Source of the DNA: Actinomycetes bacterium
GTDB taxonomy: Bacteria > Actinomycetota > Actinomycetes > Propionibacteriales > Propionibacteriaceae
DNA length: 5,053 bases
Reading direction: 5' to 3'
NCBI GenBank assembly: GCA_023432725.1
Contig: JAEYUH010000094.1
Location: 1 to 5,053 of the forward strand
Part shown: positions 1-4,686 of the stretch, one piece after another
Position numbering within the stretch: position 1 is the first letter of the stretch
How the letters are laid out: every line of letters begins with the position of its first letter
Notes under the pieces: model-generated
Told to the model about the DNA's origin: nothing
The model's input: the letters and a program-made list of their open reading frames with translations, nothing else
Databases searched by the model: none
Position numbers and translations under genes: made by a program

Positions 1-611
1 GGCGCCTCCGGCTGGGAGTGATGGGTGGCACCTTCGACCCGATCCACCACGGCCACCTGGTGGCGGCCAGCGAGGTGCAGGCACGGTTCAACCTCGACGA
101 GGTGGTCTTCGTCCCGACCGGCGAGCCATGGCAGAAAGCGAACCGCAAGGTCTCGCACACCGAGGACCGGTACCTGATGACCACCATCGCCACCGCCTCG
201 AACCCGCGCTTCTCGGTGAGCCGGGTCGACATCCAGCGGCCCGGGCCCACCTACACCGTCGACACCCTCTCCGACATCCGCGCGCAGCGGGGCGACGACT
301 GGGACCTGTACTTCATCACGGGCGCGGACGCGCTCAGCCAGATCCTGACCTGGCGCGGCGCCGATCAGTTGTTCGACCTGGCGTACTTCGTCGGGGTGTC
401 CCGGCCGGGCGTCCCGCTGGGGCAGAGCGACATCGCCCACCTCCCCCCCGACAAGGTGAGCCTGCTCGAGATCCCCGCCCTGGCGATCTCGTCGACCGCC
501 TGCCGCGAGCGGGTGGCCGCCGGCCTTCCGATCTGGTACCTGGTGCCGGACGGTATCGTGCAGTACATCGCCAAGCGCGGTCTCTACACCACCGACGAAG
601 GAAGTTCATGA
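1..611 (+). CDS. nadD: Nicotinate-nucleotide adenylyltransferase NadD, 5' end outside window
   Basis: NadD transfers AMP from ATP to nicotinate mononucleotide, giving deamido-NAD in the cytoplasm, a core step of NAD synthesis. The nucleotidyltransferase signature [12 protein letters not shown] lies at 24-59, with the HxGH motif inside it. Further family blocks are [12 protein letters not shown] (around 313-348), FVGVSRPG (around 388-411) and ISSTACR (around 487-507), the C-terminal ISST motif typical of NadD. A GTG at 18 and an ATG at 21 could be read as starts, but the frame stays open to base 3 and reads R-L-R-L-G before VMGGTFDP. NadD proteins normally have a short basic RxLG strand before GGTFDP, so the true start is probably upstream of the window. 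About 200 residues are visible, close to full length. The stop overlaps the rsfS start in ATGA at 608-611, as in a co-translated operon. Confidence 0.96.
   Translation, partial: RLRLGVMGGTFDPIHHGHLVAASEVQARFNLDEVVFVPTGEPWQKANRKVSHTEDRYLMTTIATASNPRFSVSRVDIQRPGPTYTVDTLSDIRAQRGDDWDLYFITGADALSQILTWRGADQLFDLAYFVGVSRPGVPLGQSDIAHLPPDKVSLLEIPALAISSTACRERVAAGLPIWYLVPDGIVQYIAKRGLYTTDEGSS
598..604 (+). promoter_or_regulatory. Ribosome binding site of rsfS inside the nadD end
   Basis: The purine run AAGGAAG sits just before the ATG at 608 and overlaps the last codons of nadD. It supports the short 126-residue start for rsfS rather than the much longer open frame that begins at 128. With the ATGA overlap it suggests coupled translation plus independent ribosome loading. 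Confidence 0.7.
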
Positions 612-988
612 CGGCAACCGAACACGCCATCTCGATCGCCCGGCAGGCCGCCCTGGCCGCCCTCGACAAGCTGGCGCAGGATCCGGTTGCCTTCGATGTC
701 TCCGAGCGGCTGGCGATCACCGACATCTTCCTGATCGTCACCGCCACCAACGAGCGCCAGGTCGGCGCCGTGGTGGACGCGATCGAGGAGGCCCTGCTCA
801 AGGCCGGCGTGAAGACCGTCCGGCGTGAGGGCGACCGGGAGAACCGCTGGGTGCTGATGGACTACCTGGACACCGTCGTGCACGTCCAGCACACCGAGGA
901 GCGCGCCCTCTACGCCCTGGAGCGGCTCTGGAAGGACTGCCCGAGGATCGACCTCGACCTGCCGGAGCATCCCGCCCCTTCGGCATGA
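608..988 (+). CDS. rsfS: Ribosomal silencing factor RsfS
   Basis: RsfS (RsfA/Iojap/YbeB family) binds protein uL14 of the large ribosomal subunit and blocks subunit joining, which lowers translation under starvation. The product has 126 residues, normal for the family. Visible family blocks are [20 protein letters not shown] (residues 37-56) and the region 74-108 with [27 protein letters not shown] and ALERLW, which correspond to the conserved W-V-L-x-D-Y, V-V-H-V and L-E-x-L-W elements. The open frame runs upstream to 128, but that part lies antiphase to nadD and is a shadow. The ATG at 608 has a good ribosome binding site and gives the family N-terminus. The gene sits between nadD and the phosphatase with 4-base overlaps on both sides, an order conserved in Actinobacteria. 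Confidence 0.96.
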   Translation: MTATEHAISIARQAALAALDKLAQDPVAFDVSERLAITDIFLIVTATNERQVGAVVDAIEEALLKAGVKTVRREGDRENRWVLMDYLDTVVHVQHTEERALYALERLWKDCPRIDLDLPEHPAPSA

Positions 989-1614
989 CGGCCCGACTGG
1001 TGGTCCTGCTGCGCCACGGGGTCACCGAGTGGAACGCCGGCCGCCGGTTCCAGGGCCACGCCGACATCCCGCTGAGCCCGGACGGGGTCGCCCAGGCCCA
1101 AGCGACCGCGCGGGTGCTGGCGGGCTATCGTCCCGCACGGGTGCTCACCTCTGACCTGGGCCGCGCCGCGCACACCGCCCGGATCGTCGCCGCAGCCGCC
1201 GGGGTGACAGCCGAGCCGGACCCGCGGTTCCGCGAGGTAGACGTCGGCTCGTGGGCAGGGCTCGACCTGGACACCATCGCCGAGGTGGAACCTGACTTCT
1301 GGCCCGCGATCAGGGAGGGGCGCGACTTCCGGCGCTCCCCGGAGGGCGAGACCGCCACCGAGGCCGGGCAGCGCGTGGCGGACGCCCTCGTCGAGTACGT
1401 CGCGGCCGCCGGTGACGGTGAGGTGCTCATCGTGGTGGGCCATGGCCTGTCCCTGGGGGTGGCCGCCTTCTTGCTGATGGGCCTGGACTACTCGCACGCC
1501 CGGCGGTTCGGCGGTCTGCTGAACTGCGGCTGGGTGGAGCTTCAGCCCGGCGACCGGCACTGGAAGCTGCGTGCCTACAACCGGATCGCGCCCGAGGTGG
1601 CCGAGGTCAACTGA
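985..1614 (+). CDS. gpgP: Histidine phosphatase, probable glucosyl-3-phosphoglycerate phosphatase
   Basis: This is a cytoplasmic member of the histidine phosphatase (phosphoglycerate mutase-like) superfamily, 209 residues. The catalytic RHG motif is at residues 10-12 (LLRHGVTEWN), with H11 as the expected phospho-acceptor. N17, Q23, R60, E84 and H153 (in VVGHGLSLG) complete the active site. These positions parallel those I recall for Mycobacterium tuberculosis GpgP (Rv2419c: R10, H11, N17, Q23, R60, E84 and a late His), and so does the place directly after rsfS and nadD. GpgP removes phosphate from glucosyl-3-phosphoglycerate on the route to glucosylglycerate and methylglucose lipopolysaccharides. 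The exact substrate here is inference; a broad-specificity phosphatase is the alternative. No strong ribosome binding site precedes the ATG (a GGAG at 964-967 is too distant), so translation probably depends on the ATGA overlap with rsfS. Confidence 0.88.
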   Translation: MTARLVVLLRHGVTEWNAGRRFQGHADIPLSPDGVAQAQATARVLAGYRPARVLTSDLGRAAHTARIVAAAAGVTAEPDPRFREVDVGSWAGLDLDTIAEVEPDFWPAIREGRDFRRSPEGETATEAGQRVADALVEYVAAAGDGEVLIVVGHGLSLGVAAFLLMGLDYSHARRFGGLLNCGWVELQPGDRHWKLRAYNRIAPEVAEVN

Positions 1615-2893
1615 AGCTGAGGTTGGTGTATCCCGCCACCGATAGCGTCAGCGTGGCCGTGCGCGAGGTGAAGACCCGCAGCTTGCCGCCATTGCCCACC
1701 GGCACCTTCACCGTGAGGGTCCTGGTGCCCTTGGGGAGCTTCACCCGGACGCTTGAGGACACCGGTGAGCCGGAGGCGCCGAGCGACACGTAGCCCTTCC
1801 CCGGGCCCTTGGTCACCTTCACCTTGACGGTCACGGTCTCCAGCATCGCGAGCTTCTCCAGCGGCACGGCGGTGCCCATCACCTTGGGGTACTTGCGCTT
1901 GCCGGCCTTGTAGGTGGCCTTCCTGGCCACCGTCGCAGCCGTGGGCAGGGTGGTGACCACGGAGGCCGGCTTCGGGTTCAGATTGATGCCCCCGGAGAGC
2001 AGCAAGGCCCGGGCCTCGGTCGGGGTGTCCGAACTGATGCCCTGGACCTTCCCGCCGTAGTAGATCGAGTACGCCAGGAACTGCCGGGTGGTGATCTCCC
2101 AGGGGACGGGATCCATCCCCTTGGCCTTGACGTACTTCAGCAGGTTCGCCGGGCTGTCCTTGGCCTTGATACCGAAGCCGTCCGCACCCAGCGACGCGGC
2201 CAGGCGGACCCGCGACAGGTCCATCGGCTTGTTGTCGAGGCCCACCACCCGGATCCGGGGCGCAAGCTTGCGGATGGTGGGCAGCGTGGTCGCCCACCGG
2301 AAGGTCAGGATGGAGGAGCGGTCGAGCAGGGCGTGCTGCTTGAGCAGCTTGATAGCGCGCTCTGCGTACAGCCGCTCGCCGGACGCGGGCTGGCCGGAGT
2401 AGGTCTTGATGTCCAGGTCGATCCGGACGTCCGAGGGCTTCACCACCTCCGCGAACTCCTCGAACGTGGGGATCGGGACGGTGAACTCACCGTCGAGGTC
2501 CTGGCAGCGGACCTCACGGACCTGGTCGAGGGTCATCAGGTGCAGCTGCTCCCCGGCGTGGGTGCAGCGGGCCGGGAGCAGGTCGTTGTGGGACATCACG
2601 CCGTGGCCGTCCCTGGTGAAGAGCAGGTCGGTCTCGATCACGTCGAAGCCCTGCTCGACGCTGTGCTGGTAGGCCTCGACCGAGTTCTCCGGGCGCTCCA
2701 GGGCACCGCCGCGGTGCGAGACGATGACGAACCTGACGCCCTTGTCGTTCGTGACGGGCAAGCCGTCCTCGCCCCGGGTCGCCGCCTGCCCGAACGGTGC
2801 GCCGCCCAGCAGCACAGCGACCGCGAGCAGGACGATCGCGCCGATCCTCGAGCGCGGGCGGGGGAGGGTTCGGTGCGGGATCGACGACGGCAT
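1607..2893 (-). CDS. Secreted glycerophosphodiester phosphodiesterase with C-terminal beta-domain
   Basis: The enzyme hydrolyses glycerophosphodiesters to glycerol-3-phosphate and an alcohol, here outside the membrane. The 428-residue product starts with a basic N-terminus and a hydrophobic core (residues 17-34), with likely signal peptidase cleavage after GQA or GQAA (37-38). The GDPD barrel covers about 55-302: HRGG at 60-63, PEN at 68-70, the metal ligand pair E87 and D89, H102 with D104, a DIK in place of the usual E-x-K at 161-163, PWE at 264-266, and the closing GISSDTP at 285-291. C110 and C130 could form a disulfide. Residues 303-428 are an extra beta-rich tail (see findings). The frame extends upstream to 3052, across the tRNA, but the ATG at 2893 is preceded by AAGGA at 7 bases and starts the signal peptide. 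The 3' end overlaps gpgP by 8 bases. Confidence 0.93.
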   Translation of the reverse strand: MPSSIPHRTLPRPRSRIGAIVLLAVAVLLGGAPFGQAATRGEDGLPVTNDKGVRFVIVSHRGGALERPENSVEAYQHSVEQGFDVIETDLLFTRDGHGVMSHNDLLPARCTHAGEQLHLMTLDQVREVRCQDLDGEFTVPIPTFEEFAEVVKPSDVRIDLDIKTYSGQPASGERLYAERAIKLLKQHALLDRSSILTFRWATTLPTIRKLAPRIRVVGLDNKPMDLSRVRLAASLGADGFGIKAKDSPANLLKYVKAKGMDPVPWEITTRQFLAYSIYYGGKVQGISSDTPTEARALLLSGGINLNPKPASVVTTLPTAATVARKATYKAGKRKYPKVMGTAVPLEKLAMLETVTVKVKVTKGPGKGYVSLGASGSPVSSSVRVKLPKGTRTLTVKVPVGNGGKLRVFTSRTATLTLSVAGYTNLSFS

Positions 2894-2900
2894 CGGCTCG

Positions 2901-2905
2901 TCCTT
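2901..2905 (-). promoter_or_regulatory. Ribosome binding site of the phosphodiesterase gene
   Basis: Read on the minus strand, AAGGA lies 7 bases before the ATG at 2893. It decides the start: longer versions of the frame would run into the tRNA gene and would bury the signal peptide. Confidence 0.8.
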
Positions 2906-2933
2906 CAGGGGCTGGGGGCTCGGCTTGCCGCTC

Positions 2934-2939
2934 AGCCTA
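2934..2939 (-). promoter_or_regulatory. Candidate -10 box for the phosphodiesterase gene
   Basis: The minus strand reads TAGGCT, a common actinobacterial -10 variant, about 40 bases before the start codon. No convincing -35 hexamer stands 16-19 bases upstream, so this is a weak prediction from one element and its position between the divergent tRNA and the coding start. Confidence 0.35.
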
Positions 2940-2992
2940 ACCCGGCCCGAACCCGGCATCGCCGTCGATTTCCCTCCGGGCCCGAGGTTGAC

Positions 2993-2998
2993 TACAAT
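2993..2998 (+). promoter_or_regulatory. Candidate -10 box of the tRNA-Ala gene
   Basis: TACAAT matches TATAAT in five of six bases and stands 21 bases before the mature tRNA 5' end, which fits a short 5' leader removed by RNase P. A TTGACT overlaps it at 2988-2993; that is too close to be its -35, though it could be the -35 of an alternative promoter with a poor -10 near 3010. The -35 for TACAAT would fall near 2970 (TTCCCT) and is weak. Confidence 0.5.
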
Positions 2999-3019
2999 CG
3001 TGACCCGTCGCACAGACGC

Positions 3020-3092
3020 GGGGCTATGGCGCAGTTGGTAGCGCGCTTCCATGGCATGGAAGAGGCCACGGGTTCGAATCCCGTTAGCTCCA
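3020..3092 (+). tRNA. tRNA-Ala, anticodon GGC
   Basis: All cloverleaf parts can be paired by hand. The acceptor stem is GGGGCTA (3020-3026) with TAGCTCC (3085-3091), including one G-U pair. The D-arm is GCGC/GCGC around AGTTGGTA (3029-3044). The anticodon stem is CTTCC/GGAAG (3046-3050, 3058-3062) with anticodon GGC at 3053-3055. The variable loop is AGGCC (3063-3067). The T-arm is ACGGG/CCCGT around TTCGAAT (3068-3084), and the discriminator A is at 3092. The genome continues CCT, so the CCA end is not fully encoded and must be finished by CCA-adding enzyme. The anticodon reads GCC, a heavily used alanine codon in such GC-rich genomes. It is divergent from the phosphodiesterase gene and borders the more variable right half of the window. 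Confidence 0.97.
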
Positions 3093-3367
3093 CCTAGTCA
3101 GAGGCACATTCGAAGACCTCAGGCAACTCATGGGCAATAGGCCCGCCCTCATCACCCGCCTCGGGCAACTGACCGCATCGCGACGCACCGCGCCGGACTC
3201 GCCCGGACGACCGACCTCGTGCGGAAGCAAGGCTCTGCCGGCGTCGGTCAGAGCACTTCGGCTGAGTCGAAGGATGGCCACATCTACAGCCGACCCTCGC
3301 ACACGCACCGGGCCTGTGGATGTGATCCGAACTACTTTGCCGAATGCAGAATATTCAGCCCCGCGTG
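3093..3367 (+). other. Gene-free stretch between tRNA-Ala and the toxin-antitoxin pair
   Basis: I find no supportable gene here. Open frames on both strands (for example plus 3130-3426) have no recognisable domain, no good ribosome binding site and a composition typical of random GC-rich frames. A loose direct repeat is visible: CTCAGGCAACTCA at 3119-3131 and CTCGGGCAACTGA at 3162-3174 (11 of 13 bases). An 8-base palindrome GAATATTC lies at 3349-3356 in a locally AT-rich patch. I see no clear factor-independent terminator after the tRNA; the only stem is a weak 4-base GAGG/CCTC at 3101-3120. Confidence 0.5.
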
Positions 3368-3415
3368 CTCCGCAGCCGCGGAGATGTACATTTCTGCGGT
3401 TTTCGCAGGTATGCT
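3368..3415 (+). promoter_or_regulatory. Promoter/operator region of the toxin-antitoxin operon
   Basis: Three inverted repeats lie end to end: CTCCGC-AGCC-GCGGAG (3368-3383, perfect 6-base arms), a 14-base near-palindrome around ATGTACAT (3381-3394, one mismatched pair) and CTGCG-GTTTT-CGCAG (3394-3408, perfect 5-base arms). TATGCT follows at 3410-3415 as a candidate -10. The TGTACA core (3385-3390) lies where a -35 would be, and TGTACA is the core reported for the Escherichia coli YefM-YoeB operator. This fits self-repression by the antitoxin-toxin complex, the usual control of such operons. Sites and spacing are seen; binding is inferred. Confidence 0.5.
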
Positions 3416-3422
3416 CGGTGTC

Positions 3423-3686
3423 ATGAGTGACATGACTGTGAGCGACGCCCGCGCGCGGTTGGCCGACGTCGTGGACGCGGCCCGGGTCGGTCATGACCCG
3501 GTCTATCTCACACGTCGCGGTCAGCGGGTGGCCGCGGTGATCGACTCCGATGACCTCGACCGCCTGATCGCTGCGGCGGAGGACCTGGCCGATATCGAGG
3601 CGGCGCGGGCGGCCCGTGCCGAGATCGCCGACGGCGAGCCGGCCGTGCCGTGGGAGCAGGTCAAGGCCGACCTCGGTCTGGCATGA
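3423..3686 (+). CDS. Phd/YefM-family antitoxin of a type II toxin-antitoxin module
   Basis: The 87-residue product has the N-terminal fold of Phd/YefM antitoxins: TVSDARARLADVVDAA (residues 5-20), then YLTRRGQRVAAVID (28-41) and SDDLDRLIAAAEDL (42-55). This domain dimerises and binds operator DNA, while the acidic helical C-terminus (about 56-87) would wrap around and neutralise the toxin. The frame is open upstream to 3219 but shows no domain there. ATG 3423 gives the family length; ATG 3432 (MTVSDAR) is a possible shorter start. No ribosome binding site is evident before 3423, and a candidate -10 box ends only 7 bases upstream, so the mRNA may be leaderless. The stop overlaps the toxin start in ATGA at 3683-3686. 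Confidence 0.92.
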   Translation: MSDMTVSDARARLADVVDAARVGHDPVYLTRRGQRVAAVIDSDDLDRLIAAAEDLADIEAARAARAEIADGEPAVPWEQVKADLGLA

Positions 3687-3946
3687 CCTACCGCGTCGAG
3701 GTCGCCCCAGCGGCCGTGCGGCAGTTGCGCAAACTCGACCGTGCAGCCCAGCGCAGGGTGCAGGCCGCGATCGAGTTGCTGGCCACCGAGCCCCGCCCGA
3801 GTGGAGCAAGGAAACTCGTCGGAGGAGCGGGCGAGTGGCGGGCCCGCACGGGCGACTACCGGATCGTCTATGAGATCCACGACAACGTCCTGCTGGTGCT
3901 GGTGATCGCGGTCGGGCACCGACGCGAGATCTACGACCGCCGATAG
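3683..3946 (+). CDS. RelE/ParE-superfamily toxin
   Basis: The 87-residue basic protein matches RelE-like mRNA interferases, which cut mRNA in the ribosomal A site. The N-terminal strand and helices YRVEVAPAAVRQLRKLD (residues 3-19) and RRVQAAIELLA (24-34) are followed by the beta-core with ARKLVG (42-47), EWRARTGDYRIVYEI (51-65) and VIAVGHRREIYDR (74-86). K44, R53, R55, R60, R80, R81 and Y84 are in the places where the family keeps basic residues and a C-terminal tyrosine for RNA cleavage. Residues fit RelE better than ParE (a gyrase poison), but the split is not certain from sequence alone. It lacks its own ribosome binding site and starts in the antitoxin's ATGA overlap, which keeps toxin output tied to the antitoxin. 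Its last codons lie within a tandem duplication (3928-3987). Confidence 0.92.
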   Translation: MTYRVEVAPAAVRQLRKLDRAAQRRVQAAIELLATEPRPSGARKLVGGAGEWRARTGDYRIVYEIHDNVLLVLVIAVGHRREIYDRR

Positions 3947-3987
3947 CCGCGCTGATCTGCCACCGCCGATAGCCGCGCTGATCTGCC
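3928..3987 (+). repeat. 26-bp tandem duplication spanning the toxin stop codon
   Basis: Bases 3936-3961 and 3962-3987 are identical over 26 bases. The homology extends 8 bases further left with two mismatches, so units can also be set as 3928-3953 and 3954-3979, followed by a partial third start (GATCTGCC at 3980-3987). The first copy includes the toxin's last residues and its TAG; the second copy repeats the same codons and a second CGATAG downstream. The 9-mer GCCGCGCTG occurs at 3946, 3972 and 3985. The duplication fills most of the 50-base gap between the toxin and the converging lipoprotein gene. The protein is unaffected. Confidence 0.95.
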
Positions 3988-3996
3988 GCGCTGGGT

Positions 3997-4593
3997 CTAT
4001 GGGATGTACTGCTCGATCGCGCTTCGCGCGATGCCGCCGGAGATCTCCAGGTGGGCGGGTAGTCGATCTGGCGGGGAGTACATCCAGGTGGTATCGGCAT
4101 TGGGGCAGTACAGGAGGGCCACCGCGGCTGCGCTCAAGGTGCGTTCGGCGGGGTACCGCGCGCCATCGATCACGGTGAGGGTGAATTCACCCGGGACCTC
4201 AACGCGGACGACGTCGGCGTCGGGATCGCGGATGTAGAAGGGGTTGGGCAGGTCCTCGGTCTCACCGATCTCTCCGTCGTCGCGGGCAGCCTCGTTCGCC
4301 TCGTCGTCGCTGAAGAACTCCGCCGGATCGAGGTAGAGCGCGTGGCCGTCGAAGTGGCGTACCCACCCGAACTGTCTGCCATCGGGGAGCGATCCGTCAG
4401 TCCACGAGAGCTGTGTCGAGGGAGAGCATTGGGTGGCGGGGTCGGAGGTGGGAACGGACGGGGCGCCGGCGGCGGTGGCCGGCGGGACCTGACTAGAGGT
4501 CGGACCTCGAGTCGGCGAGCCCGCACAGCCCGCAACTGCGAGTACTGCGACCAGCACAACGACGCTGGCTTTGTCTGCCCGGAGCTCGTGCAT
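3997..4593 (-). CDS. Secreted lipoprotein of an uncharacterised actinobacterial family
   Basis: The product has 198 residues. A lipoprotein signal peptide is clear: basic start (MHELRADK), hydrophobic core 9-21 and lipobox VAGC with the lipidated cysteine at 23. A Ser/Thr/Pro/Ala-rich linker (24-55) leads to a globular part. Its core, YLDPAEFFSDDEANEAARDDG (87-107) then PNPFYIRDPD (116-125) and a beta-strand ending FTLTV (137-141), resembles a pattern I recall from many actinobacterial lipoproteins of unknown function (D-P-A-x-F, A-x-x-A-A-x-x-D-G, P-N-x-x-Y-I-R). C56 and C163 could form a disulfide. The function is unknown; anchoring on the outer membrane face is inferred from the lipobox. 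The ATG at 4593 has a good ribosome binding site; an upstream ATG at 4656 would bury the signal peptide. Confidence 0.88.
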   Translation of the reverse strand: MHELRADKASVVVLVAVLAVAGCAGSPTRGPTSSQVPPATAAGAPSVPTSDPATQCSPSTQLSWTDGSLPDGRQFGWVRHFDGHALYLDPAEFFSDDEANEAARDDGEIGETEDLPNPFYIRDPDADVVRVEVPGEFTLTVIDGARYPAERTLSAAAVALLYCPNADTTWMYSPPDRLPAHLEISGGIARSAIEQYIP

Positions 4594-4598
4594 CAGCG

Positions 4599-4605
4599 TC
4601 CTCTT
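4599..4605 (-). promoter_or_regulatory. Ribosome binding site of the lipoprotein gene
   Basis: The minus strand reads AAGAGGA with 5 bases before the ATG at 4593. It supports the shorter start over the ATG at 4656. No clear promoter is visible in the 93-base gap to the upstream gene (4594-4686), so the two minus-strand genes may share a transcript. Confidence 0.7.
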
Positions 4606-4686
4606 CGTCGTGGGCAGCCTGCCCTCAAGAGTGAGTGTTCCCGCTTCACGGCCCACGCGTGCCCATTCGCCCTGATCTGCAATCCG

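Noticed and set aside
128..607. Long upstream extension of the rsfS frame
   Set aside because: It overlaps nadD in another frame, has low-complexity Arg/Pro/Gly content and no domain. The ATG at 608 has the ribosome binding site and the family N-terminus.
910..1560. Minus-strand open frame opposite gpgP
   Set aside because: It has no domain or ribosome binding site, and the opposite strand carries a complete histidine phosphatase with all active-site residues.
2333..3097. 254-codon plus-strand open frame opposite the phosphodiesterase
   Set aside because: It is antisense to a gene with intact catalytic motifs and runs through the tRNA-Ala gene. Its sequence has no recognisable domain.
3101..3120. 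Terminator hairpin after the tRNA
   Set aside because: Only GAGG/CCTC can pair, around a 12-base loop and without a T-tract, which is too weak to call.
3368..3383. Factor-independent terminator
   Set aside because: The 6-base perfect stem is not followed by a T-run; its position next to two further dyads and a -10 box fits an operator better.
3928..3993. Start of a CRISPR array
   Set aside because: The copies are directly adjacent with no spacers, only two full units exist, and the first unit is toxin coding sequence.
3084..4100. 338-codon minus-strand open frame across the toxin-antitoxin genes
   Set aside because: The translation is Arg/Ser/Gly-rich and lacks domain signals. It covers two well-supported genes on the plus strand and part of the tRNA.
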